Assembly (NCBI GenBank): GCA_905176665.1
Contig: CAJINA010000005.1
Location: 97,346-161,345, forward strand
DNA: 64,000 nt
Source of the DNA: Olavius algarvensis Delta 4 endosymbiont
GTDB taxonomy: Bacteria; Desulfobacterota; Desulfobacteria; Desulfobacterales; CAJINA01
Direction of reading: 5' to 3'
The stretch's first letter is position 1, and every line of letters starts with the position of its first letter. The position numbers and the translations under genes are program-made. Of this stretch, positions 17,889-25,967 are shown in pieces. The notes beneath the pieces were generated by a model. It was not told where the DNA came from and searched no databases. It saw only the letters and a list, made by a program, of their open reading frames with translations.

Positions 17889-19763
17889 ATGGTAAGCTAT
17901 TGGGCCGATGGATATTTAGAAAAGTTATGTAGCGGCGAGAAAGCGATCCGGCACATCAAACCCGGGCAGCGGGTTTTCATAGGTTCGTCCTGCGGGGAGC
18001 CACAGCACCTGGTCAGCATCCTGGCCAGCAATGCCCTGAAAGTTACAGATATTGAAGTGATTCGCCTGATGAGCCTGGAGTCAACCCCGCTTACTATGAT
18101 TGCCAACAAAGAGGGCGTGCAGAGCTTCGATATCCGCTCCTTCTACCTCGGGTCTGCCAAACCACGGGATATTGCCACCAACATGCGGTTTCTGACTCCG
18201 ATCAACGTGTCGGCCGTCCCCCGTCTGTTCAAACAGCGGCACCTGCCGATTCACGTGGCCTTGATCCAGGTAAGCCCACCGGATGATTTCGGCTGGATGA
18301 GCCTGGGGGTCTCCGTTGATATCACCCTGGCCGCGGCCCAATCGGCCGACCTGGTGATTGCCCAGGTCAACCCGCAGATGCCGCGGATCATTGGCCGGAG
18401 TTTCGTACACGTCAACGACGTCGACCTGATCGTCGAGCATGATGAACCGGTCCTGACCGTTGACGAACCCCCCTACATTGAATCAGCCAACATGATCGGT
18501 AAACTGGTCGCCCGGCTGATTGGCGACGGCTCGACCATTCACATAGACCCGGGGGCCGCGCCCCACGCTCTCCTTTTGGCCCTTTCCGGTAAACGGGATC
18601 TGGGGATCCATACCGAGTACCTGACCGACGGCATCATGCGGCTGGTATCCGAAGGCGTCATTACCAACCGGGCCAAAGGCTGTAAGGAAGGGAAGCTGGT
18701 GGCCAGCGGCGCCATCGGCACCCAGGGCTTGTATGACTTTTTGCATGACAATCCGGCCATCGATTTTCAGCCCTCTGACTACGTCAACGCACCGTCCATC
18801 ATCGCCCGGCACCACAACATGATCTCCATCTGCGTGGCGGAAGCCATGGACCTGACCGGCCAGGTGGCGGCGGATGCCCTGCGCTACAACCACTTTTCGG
18901 GTGTTGCCGGGATGCTGGACTTCATCCGGGGGGCGGCCCAATCCGAAAACGGCAAGTCGATCCTGATGCTGCCGGCCACTTCGAACCAGGGCCAGACCAG
19001 TCGCATCGTCCCGATGATCGATGATATGGCCGTGGTGGTCCCCCGCGGGGATGTCCACTACGTGGTGACCGAATACGGCATGGTCAGCCTTTTCGGCAAG
19101 AGCCTCCAGGAACGGGCCATGGCCATGATCAGTATCGCCCATCCTGATTTCAGGGACGAGTTGTTCCAGAAAGCCAAGAAGATGGGGCTGTTGAGCCGTT
19201 CACGCGAACTGACCGAGGCTATGTACGGCAGCATTTACCCGACCAAACTTGAAAGTGCCCTGGATATCGACGGGGAGACCCTGACCTTCCGGCCGGCCAA
19301 ACCCGTCGACCAGCGCCGGATCCAGGAACATTTTTACAACCTGGACAAAAGTGATGTCGTCTCGCGTTTTTTTCACGAAAAGACCTGCTTTCTCTCCAAG
19401 GAGGTGGCCGAGGTCTCCCAGATCGATTACGTCAAGGACCTCACCGTTGTGGCCCTGGTAGGTGAGATCGGGTTCAGCAGCGTGGTTGCCGTCGGTGAAT
19501 ATCTGCTGGAGGAAACCCAGAATATAGCCGAAGTGGCCTTTTCCGTCAGCAAGCAGTGGCAGGGCAAGGGCCTCGGGCGGATCCTGATAGCCAAATTGGC
19601 CGAAGCCGCCCACGAAAACGGGATTGCCGGCCTGGTGGCCTACACAGCCCCGGGGAACAAGGGCATGATCTCCCTGTTCAAAACCCTGCCCTACAAAACC
19701 ACCAGCTCATATGACGGAGATGTGGTGGAATTAAGATGCATGTTCAGTGAACCCTTAGATTGA
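17889..19763 (+). CDS. Acetyl-CoA hydrolase/CoA-transferase fused to a GNAT acetyltransferase domain
   Basis: 624 residues. About 1-430 is the acetyl-CoA hydrolase/4-hydroxybutyrate CoA-transferase family: GQRVFIGSSCGEPQHL, LLALSGKRDLGIHTEYLTDG, the presumed active-site glutamate in ICVAEAMDLTGQV, and FSGVAGMLDFIRGA. The C-terminal 150 residues form a GNAT domain, with VAFSVSKQWQGKGLGRILIAKLAE holding the acetyl-CoA P-loop (Q/R-x-x-G-x-G/A). The start ATG has AAAGGAAAGG upstream. It directly precedes the acs genes, so it likely moves CoA between acetate or other acids and acetyl-CoA, possibly with self or target acetylation by the GNAT part. That regulatory idea is inference. Confidence 0.88.
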   Translation: MVSYWADGYLEKLCSGEKAIRHIKPGQRVFIGSSCGEPQHLVSILASNALKVTDIEVIRLMSLESTPLTMIANKEGVQSFDIRSFYLGSAKPRDIATNMRFLTPINVSAVPRLFKQRHLPIHVALIQVSPPDDFGWMSLGVSVDITLAAAQSADLVIAQVNPQMPRIIGRSFVHVNDVDLIVEHDEPVLTVDEPPYIESANMIGKLVARLIGDGSTIHIDPGAAPHALLLALSGKRDLGIHTEYLTDGIMRLVSEGVITNRAKGCKEGKLVASGAIGTQGLYDFLHDNPAIDFQPSDYVNAPSIIARHHNMISICVAEAMDLTGQVAADALRYNHFSGVAGMLDFIRGAAQSENGKSILMLPATSNQGQTSRIVPMIDDMAVVVPRGDVHYVVTEYGMVSLFGKSLQERAMAMISIAHPDFRDELFQKAKKMGLLSRSRELTEAMYGSIYPTKLESALDIDGETLTFRPAKPVDQRRIQEHFYNLDKSDVVSRFFHEKTCFLSKEVAEVSQIDYVKDLTVVALVGEIGFSSVVAVGEYLLEETQNIAEVAFSVSKQWQGKGLGRILIAKLAEAAHENGIAGLVAYTAPGNKGMISLFKTLPYKTTSSYDGDVVELRCMFSEPLD

Positions 19764-19841
19764 TCCGATTCCCCGAGCCCAGCTGCTTTCAGGAGCACAG
19801 TTGCCCGAGTATGGATCCAGATTCCTCAAGGAGACCGCACC

Positions 19842-21791
19842 ATGAGCCGGTATGACGTTACCTTCCTGCCCTACAATCGCAAGATCACTGTCAACAGCGG
19901 CGAGACCCTGATTCGGGCGGCCATGGAAGCCGGCGTGCATGTCAATGCCTCGTGCGGCGGCGAAGGGGTATGCGGCAAATGCCGGGTCCTGGTCGAAACC
20001 GGGACCGTAAGCGGGGGTGAATCCGAACGCTTGAGCGCCGCAGATCTGGAGAGCGGCTATCGCCTGGCCTGCCAGGCCACCATTGCAAGTGATTTGACGG
20101 TACGCATCCCGGTGGAATCGGCGGTGGATACGTCGGCGTTGGGTACCCAGGTGACGCCCCGCCAGACGGCCCGCATCCAGCAGATGGATTTTGAGGAACT
20201 CAAGGAAGAGGGCCTCTTTGTGCCGCCGGTGGAAAAAATCTATCTGGAACTCCCGCAGCCCGATGCGCAGGACCACCTGCCGGATGTCACCCGCCTGGTC
20301 AGCTTCCTGGACCTGCAGCATAATGAGCACCGCCTGGAAGTGGATCTGCGGGTGATCCGCAGCATTCCGGATATCATGCGCCAAGCCGACTTCAAAGTGA
20401 CCGCCACCCTGGCCCGCCCGGTGCGTGAAAGGGGCAAAGCCCGCATCATCAACATCCAGGCCGGGGACACCACGGAGCGCAATTACGCCATTGCCATGGA
20501 CATCGGCACGACCACCGTATACGGCCAGCTGCTGGACTTGAAAACCGGTGATATCCTGGCCGAGCACGGGGATTTCAACGGGCAGATCAGCTATGGCGAG
20601 GATGTCATTACCCGTATTGTTTATGCCGAAAAAGAGGGCGGTCTGGAAAAACTCAACGCGGTTGTCATCGCGACCATGAACAAGATCATCGGCCGGATTA
20701 TCAAAAAGGCCAGAATCGATGCCGGCGATATCTCCACCATCACCATTGCTGCCAACACCACCATGACCCAGCTGTTTCTGGCGGTCAATCCCCGCTATAT
20801 CCGCCGGGCGCCCTACGTACCGACGGCGACCCTCTACCCGCCCATCCGGGCCAACGATCTTGGCCTGGGGCTCGGTGACCAGGTCACCGCCCTGGTTTAC
20901 CCGCAGGTCTCCAGTTACGTGGGCGGGGATATAGTGGCCGGCGTGATGGGCGCCGGTCTCTATCGGGCCGGGGCCCTGACCCTTTATCTCGACATCGGGA
21001 CCAACGCCGAGATTGTCATCGGAAACCAGGACTGGATGGCCTGTGCGGCCTGCAGCGCCGGTCCGGCGCTCGAGGGTGGGGGCATCGAATTCGGCATGCG
21101 GGCCGCCAAGGGGGCCATTGAGGATTTTTCCATCGACCCGGTGACTCTGGAGCCCATGAATATCACGGTGGGCAATGTCCGGCCGCGGGGTATCTGCGGT
21201 TCGGGCTTGATCATTATTGTGGCGGTCCTGTTTGAACACGGCATCATCAACAGCCAGGGCAAGTTCAGCTCTGATCTCGATACGGATCGGATTCGCGAAC
21301 GCAACGGGGTTTATGAATATGTCCTCGCCTGGCAAAAAGACACCCAGATCGATCGTGACGTGGTCCTTACGGAAATCGATATCGAAAACCTCATCCGGGC
21401 CAAAGGGGCCATATACAGCGGGTGCCTGACCCTGCTGGAGGAGGTCGGCATGGGCGTCGCCGACATCGAACACATCATCCTGGCCGGTGGTTTCGGTTCT
21501 TACGTGGACCTGGAAAAAGCCATAACTATCGGACTGTTGCCGGAAATCGAGCTGGACCGGATTACCTTCATCGGCAACGGCTCCCTCATGGGGGCCAAGA
21601 TGAGCGCCCTGAGCAACCATATTCGGCAGGATGTGGGGGCCGTGACCCGCATGATGACCAGCTTTGAACTTTCCGAAACCCCTTCCTACATGGACAACTA
21701 TATTGCGGCCCTTTTCCTCCCCCATACGGACCTGGATAAGTTCCCCCGCATCAAGCAGCGCCTGGACGAACGCCGGGCCCATTCCACTTAA
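19842..21791 (+). CDS. acsV: Reductive activator of the corrinoid iron-sulfur protein (RACo, AcsV)
   Basis: 649 residues. An N-terminal [2Fe-2S] ferredoxin domain has the cysteines ASCGGEGVCGKC and a later C in RLACQA. A linker leads to a large ASKHA-fold ATPase (AMDIGTTTVYGQLLD, TLYLDIGTNAEIVIGN, ILAGGFGSYVDLEKA). This is the DUF4445/RACo architecture. The protein uses ATP and a low-potential electron to return the inactive Co(II) form of the corrinoid iron-sulfur protein (AcsCD) to Co(I). The genomic position immediately before acsD supports AcsV rather than one of the RACo paralogues that serve other corrinoid methyltransferases. The Shine-Dalgarno is AAGGAG. Confidence 0.92.
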   Translation: MSRYDVTFLPYNRKITVNSGETLIRAAMEAGVHVNASCGGEGVCGKCRVLVETGTVSGGESERLSAADLESGYRLACQATIASDLTVRIPVESAVDTSALGTQVTPRQTARIQQMDFEELKEEGLFVPPVEKIYLELPQPDAQDHLPDVTRLVSFLDLQHNEHRLEVDLRVIRSIPDIMRQADFKVTATLARPVRERGKARIINIQAGDTTERNYAIAMDIGTTTVYGQLLDLKTGDILAEHGDFNGQISYGEDVITRIVYAEKEGGLEKLNAVVIATMNKIIGRIIKKARIDAGDISTITIAANTTMTQLFLAVNPRYIRRAPYVPTATLYPPIRANDLGLGLGDQVTALVYPQVSSYVGGDIVAGVMGAGLYRAGALTLYLDIGTNAEIVIGNQDWMACAACSAGPALEGGGIEFGMRAAKGAIEDFSIDPVTLEPMNITVGNVRPRGICGSGLIIIVAVLFEHGIINSQGKFSSDLDTDRIRERNGVYEYVLAWQKDTQIDRDVVLTEIDIENLIRAKGAIYSGCLTLLEEVGMGVADIEHIILAGGFGSYVDLEKAITIGLLPEIELDRITFIGNGSLMGAKMSALSNHIRQDVGAVTRMMTSFELSETPSYMDNYIAALFLPHTDLDKFPRIKQRLDERRAHST

Positions 21792-21831
21792 CTGCATTGA
21801 GTTTTTAAATGATATTCAGCGGACTGTTCTA

Positions 21832-21858
21832 TTGACAAAAAGGCCTTCCTTATATAAT
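21832..21858 (+). promoter_or_regulatory. Candidate promoter of the acsD-acsE operon
   Basis: TTGACA at 21832-21837 and TATAAT at 21853-21858, both perfect consensus hexamers but only 15 bases apart. It lies just after acsV and would give a leader of about 370 bases before acsD. The spacing is shorter than optimal. Confidence 0.45.
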
Positions 21859-21945
21859 TGGTAATACTTGGTTAAATTCGGTAACGCACACGCTATCTGC
21901 CGGATTAATCAAACAAAAGTACATTGGTGAGCCGGAGACATCGCC

Positions 21946-22080
21946 ATGTACAACCGGTTGTGCCTGAAGCCGGGCAAGGGGGCACATATGGTAGTTGGAC
22001 ACATTTCCTGCCCGGAAGGATATCAGCATCTGCATGGTCATTTTTTGTCACGCGGTTCCACCACTCTCTCCAGGACATAA
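21946..22080 (+). CDS. Candidate 44-residue small protein in the acs leader
   Basis: ATG at 21946 preceded by GGAG eight bases upstream, open to TAA at 22080. The product is rich in Cys, His and Gly (MYNRLCLKPGKG at the start, later GHISCPEG and HLHGH). It lies between the candidate promoter and acsD in a 449-base gap. The Cys/His content would suit a metal-binding or leader peptide, but I do not recognise a family and codon evidence is weak for so short a frame. The rest of the gap (22081-22240) shows only the acsD Shine-Dalgarno. Confidence 0.3.
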   Translation: MYNRLCLKPGKGAHMVVGHISCPEGYQHLHGHFLSRGSTTLSRT

Positions 22081-22240
22081 CACCTGCCGATTCAGGTGTA
22101 TAAATACGCATAAAAAATTCATTTTGAAAGGGGGTCGATAAATCCTATCACTGCAGTGCGTTACCGGCTGCGAGCACACCGACAAGTGACTTAAGCGTGT
22201 AGCTGAATCAAACGTTAATCTTTGACAAAGGAGACAGAAA

Positions 22241-23794
22241 TTGGGTTTCGAATTCTACAAAGAATCCTACGCCGGTGGCATCAAGCCGATTTCCATCGGT
22301 AAGGGAGACAAAGCCGTTACAGTGGGTGGCGAAACCTCCTACCCATTTTACCAATTCGAAGGGGAGATGCCCAATAAACCCAAGATTGCTATGGAAATCT
22401 GGGACATGGAACCTGAAGAGTGGCCGGAAGCCGCCCTGGCGCCGTTTAAAGACGTCGTTGGTGACCCGGCCGCCTGGGCGAAAAAATGCGTGGACGATTT
22501 CGGTGCTGAGATGATCGTCATGCAGCTCAAGAGTGCCGATCCCAATGGAGATGATGCCAGCCCGGCGGATGTATCCGCCAAGGTCAAAAAGGTTCTGGCG
22601 GCTGTCGATGTCCCCCTGATTCTCTGGGGAACGGCAAACATCGAAAAGGACGAAGCGCTTTTCAAACAGATCTGTGAAGATCACGACGGAGCCCAGCTGA
22701 CCATCGGTCCCGTTGAAGACAAGAATCACAAGGGAATCGGGGCCGCGGCCATGGGCTACGGTCACACCATCATTTCCTCTTCCCCCATTGACGTAAACCT
22801 CGCCAAACAGGTCAACATCCTGCTGGAAAATCTGGGTATGCCCATGGATCGCATCATCGTCGATCCGACCACGGGCGGTCTGGGTTACGGCCTGGAATAC
22901 TCCTATTCCGTCATGGAGCGTCTGGGCATGGCCGCCATGGCCCAGGGGGACGACAAACTGCAGTTCCCTATGATCAACAACCTGGCCAACGAAGTCTGGA
23001 AATGCAAGGAGGCCAAACAGAGCGTGGAAGAGGCGCCTACCCTGGGCGACCCCGAGCGTCGGGGCATCCTGATGGAAGCCGTCGGGGCGGTCTGCTATCT
23101 CATGGCCGGTTCCAACGTGCTGATCATGCGTCATCCGGAAGCCATACGCATGACCAAGGCCTTTATCGACCTGGTTGCGGACGGTGGCAGTGCGGCTGAC
23201 GTGGCCGGTATCACCAAGCAGCTCGACGATGTCGATATCGACTATGCGACCCTTGCTCCCGAGCCGGATCTGGCCATAGAAGAAGAGAAGAAAGCGGCCG
23301 CACCGGCCAAGAAAGCCGCACCCAAGAAAGCGGCTGCCAAGAAGGCCGCGCCCAAGAAGGCCGCAGCTAAGAAAGCGGCTGCCAAGAAAGCGGCGCCCAA
23401 GAAGGAAGAGCCGGCCCCGGCCCCGGCGGAAGATCCGGAAGCCAAAGCCAAGGCCGAAGCGGAAGCCAAAGCCAAGGCGGAAGCGGACGCGGCTGCCAAG
23501 GCCGAAGCGGAAGCCGAAGCCAAGGCCGCAGCGGAAGCCAAGGCCAAAGCCGATGCCGAAGCCAAGGCGAAAGCCGAAGCCGATGCCAAGAAAGCTGAAG
23601 AAGCCAAGGCGCGGGCCGATCGTGATGCTGCTGAGGATGAACTGCGGCAGAAACGGGCTGCCGAGCGTGAAAAACTGGCGGCTGCCCGGGCAGCCCAGGC
23701 GTCTGACGAGCCGGTCTCCATGACCGCTGCCGACGAGCAGAAAGACGAGATGACACGGATAGTCGAAAGGCTCAACTGGGTTCATAAACGATAA
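22241..23794 (+). CDS. acsD: Corrinoid iron-sulfur protein small subunit AcsD with a long Lys/Ala-rich tail
   Basis: 517 residues from a TTG start (AAAGGAGACAGAAA upstream). Residues 1-342 are the acetyl-CoA decarbonylase/synthase delta subunit TIM barrel: PKIAMEIWDMEPEEWP, LILWGTANIEKDEAL, GAAAMGYGHTIISSSPIDVN, PTTGGLGYGLEYSYSVMER. With AcsC it holds the corrinoid that carries the methyl group between AcsE and AcsB. Residues 350-388 are repeats of KKAAPKKAAAKK type resembling bacterial histone H1-like tails. Residues 400-478 are a highly charged Glu/Lys/Ala stretch likely to form a single helix or coiled coil. Canonical small subunits are about 310-320 residues and have no such tail. Operon with acsA, acsB, acsC and acsE follows. 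Confidence 0.92.
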   Translation: MGFEFYKESYAGGIKPISIGKGDKAVTVGGETSYPFYQFEGEMPNKPKIAMEIWDMEPEEWPEAALAPFKDVVGDPAAWAKKCVDDFGAEMIVMQLKSADPNGDDASPADVSAKVKKVLAAVDVPLILWGTANIEKDEALFKQICEDHDGAQLTIGPVEDKNHKGIGAAAMGYGHTIISSSPIDVNLAKQVNILLENLGMPMDRIIVDPTTGGLGYGLEYSYSVMERLGMAAMAQGDDKLQFPMINNLANEVWKCKEAKQSVEEAPTLGDPERRGILMEAVGAVCYLMAGSNVLIMRHPEAIRMTKAFIDLVADGGSAADVAGITKQLDDVDIDYATLAPEPDLAIEEEKKAAAPAKKAAPKKAAAKKAAPKKAAAKKAAAKKAAPKKEEPAPAPAEDPEAKAKAEAEAKAKAEADAAAKAEAEAEAKAAAEAKAKADAEAKAKAEADAKKAEEAKARADRDAAEDELRQKRAAEREKLAAARAAQASDEPVSMTAADEQKDEMTRIVERLNWVHKR

Positions 23795-23894
23795 ACGCGC
23801 ACAGGTAGCGTCCCCGGGGCCTGCACGGCCATCGGCGGCAATACCGGCGCCAGATAATATCTTTAAAAGCACACAACATGAGGAGGAACCTCAG

Positions 23895-25922
23895 ATGGCA
23901 GAAGTAAAAGACAAGAAAGCAGCCAAGAAACCCAAACTCGCTGATCCGGTTGCCGCGTCAATGGATCTGGCAACTCAGGAGTTGATCAAGCGGTCTCAAG
24001 ACCTGGGCATTGATACGGTCTTTGACCGGGCCGTTCAAATGAAACCCTGTAACATCGGTCTCCAGGGCACCTGCTGTAAAAATTGTGCCATGGGCCCCTG
24101 CCGCCTGCCCCTGCCCAAGGGAGGCATCGAGGGTGAAGATACCCGCAAGGGCCTCTGCGGTGCCACGGCCAACACCATTGCCGCCCGGAACTTCGCGCGC
24201 ATGGTCGCTGCTGGTACCTCGGCCCATTCGGACCATGGACGCAACGTAGCGGAAGTGTTCCTGTCCGTGGCCCGGAAAGAGACCGAAGACTACAAAATCA
24301 AGGATCCTGCCAAATTGATGCAGATTGCGCCCAGCTTTGGCGTCGCTACCACGGTGGAAGAGGATGGCGAAACCAAAACGCGTGACCTGGACGAGATCAC
24401 CCTCGAGGTGGCGGAGATCGCGCTGGCAGAATGGGGTAAATCGGAAGGCGAGCTGATGTATCTCAAGCGTGCCCCGGAAGCCCTGTATGAGAAGTGGGTC
24501 AAGCACGGTGTGCGTCCCCGGAACGTGGATCGCGAAGTAGTGGAGATCATGCACCGCACCGCCATGGGCGTGGACCAGGATTACAAGAACATCATCAAGC
24601 AGTCATCCCGGTGCTCTCTGGCCGATGGCTGGGGCGGGGCCATGATGGCCACCGATCTTCAGGATGTGCTCTTCGGTGCGCCCACACCGCTGCAGTCGGA
24701 AGCCAACCTGGGCATCATGAAGGAAGACCAGGTCAATCTCATCGTCCATGGGCATGAGCCGGTTCTTTCCGAGATGATCGTAGCGGCTGCCCAGTCAACG
24801 GAGATGCTCGACTACGCCAAGAAAAAAGGGGCCAAGGGGATCCAACTGGGCGGCATCTGCTGTACCGCCAATGAGGTCCTGCAGCGCCACGGTGTTCCGC
24901 CGGCAGGTACGTTCCTGCAGCAGGAGCTGGCCATTGTTACCGGCGCCTGCGATGCCATGGTGGTCGACGTTCAGTGTATTTTCCAGAACCTGGCCAACGT
25001 GGCCAAGTGTTTCCACACCAAGCTGATCACCACCCATCCCATTGCCAAGATGGAACAGGACAACGTCATCCACATGGAGTTTGACGAACATCACGCCATG
25101 GATGATGCCAAGAAGATCGTCACCATGGCCATAGACAACTTTGCCAACCGGGGTGCCGATGTGATCATCCCGCGCCACAAAGAACCCCAGATTGCCGGTT
25201 TCGGCGTGGAGTCGATCGAGTACCATCTGGGCGGATCGTTCCGTGGCACCTATTATACGCTCAATGACAACATCATCAACGGACGGATTCGCGGGTTGGC
25301 CGGTGTGGTAGGCTGCAACAACGCCCGGACCAAGCACAATGAAGAGCACATCCTGCTGGTCAAAGAGCTGATCAAAAACGACGTGCTGGTGCTTTCCACC
25401 GGCTGCAGCGCCTTGGCGTGCGGCACCCACGGCCTCCTGACGCCTGAAACCGCAGCGGTTTACTGCGGACCGGGACTTGCCGAGGTGTGTGAAGTCGTTG
25501 GTATTCCGCCGGTCCTGCATCTGGGATCCTGCGTAGATAATACCCGGATTCTGTTGGCAGCCACCGAGGTGGTTAAAGCCGGCGGCCTGGGCAACGACAT
25601 CAGCGACCTCCCGGCGGCGGGAAGTGCGCCCGAATGGATGAGTGAGAAGGCGATTGCCATCGGACAGTACTTCGTGACCTCGGGTGTCTACGTCGTATTC
25701 GGATACCACATGCCTCTGGACGGCGCGCCCGAGTTCAAGAAATACCTCTACGAGGATATCGAAGAACTGTATGGCGGCAAGTGGGATTGCGAACCCGATC
25801 CCATCAAGCATGCGCACAAGATTATTGACCACATTGACAAGAAGAGAGCAGCACTCGGCATTGATAAGGCCAGGGAGAGAGTCCTGATGGATATGGCCAG
25901 TCGCCAGGCGCTGGATGCATAA
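23895..25922 (+). CDS. acsA: Anaerobic carbon monoxide dehydrogenase catalytic subunit
   Basis: 675 residues of the Ni-Fe CODH (CooS/AcsA) family. The cysteines of the D and B clusters are in MKPCNIGLQGTCCKNCAMGPCRL at the N-terminus, split as C-x7-CC-x2-C-x4-C. C-cluster ligands are seen in GGICCTANEVLQRHG, VVDVQCIFQNL, VVGCNNARTKHN, STGCSALACG and HLGSCVDNTR. It interconverts CO2 and CO and passes CO to AcsB. A short Lys/Ala-rich N-terminal extension (KDKKAAKKPK) recalls the tail of AcsD. Shine-Dalgarno GAGGAGGAA. Gene order makes AcsA rather than a stand-alone CooS the right label; no cooC maturation gene is present in the window. Confidence 0.95.
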   Translation: MAEVKDKKAAKKPKLADPVAASMDLATQELIKRSQDLGIDTVFDRAVQMKPCNIGLQGTCCKNCAMGPCRLPLPKGGIEGEDTRKGLCGATANTIAARNFARMVAAGTSAHSDHGRNVAEVFLSVARKETEDYKIKDPAKLMQIAPSFGVATTVEEDGETKTRDLDEITLEVAEIALAEWGKSEGELMYLKRAPEALYEKWVKHGVRPRNVDREVVEIMHRTAMGVDQDYKNIIKQSSRCSLADGWGGAMMATDLQDVLFGAPTPLQSEANLGIMKEDQVNLIVHGHEPVLSEMIVAAAQSTEMLDYAKKKGAKGIQLGGICCTANEVLQRHGVPPAGTFLQQELAIVTGACDAMVVDVQCIFQNLANVAKCFHTKLITTHPIAKMEQDNVIHMEFDEHHAMDDAKKIVTMAIDNFANRGADVIIPRHKEPQIAGFGVESIEYHLGGSFRGTYYTLNDNIINGRIRGLAGVVGCNNARTKHNEEHILLVKELIKNDVLVLSTGCSALACGTHGLLTPETAAVYCGPGLAEVCEVVGIPPVLHLGSCVDNTRILLAATEVVKAGGLGNDISDLPAAGSAPEWMSEKAIAIGQYFVTSGVYVVFGYHMPLDGAPEFKKYLYEDIEELYGGKWDCEPDPIKHAHKIIDHIDKKRAALGIDKARERVLMDMASRQALDA

Positions 25923-25967
25923 AGGTCTCGAACACCGAAAACAAATCCTCAACGAAGGAGGAAGGAA

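Noticed and set aside
19755..21797. A 680-codon open frame on the minus strand opposite acsV
   Set aside because: It is the antisense shadow of a clear RACo gene; its composition is His/Gly/Asp-rich in the way of reversed GC-rich coding DNA and it matches no family.
21859..22240. Cobalamin riboswitch before acsD
   Set aside because: I looked for the B12-box and the conserved core elements and did not find them.
22208..23872. A minus-strand frame with long Gly/Phe/Arg-rich repeats opposite acsD
   Set aside because: The apparent repeats are the complement of the Lys/Ala/Glu tail of AcsD; no start signal and no family.
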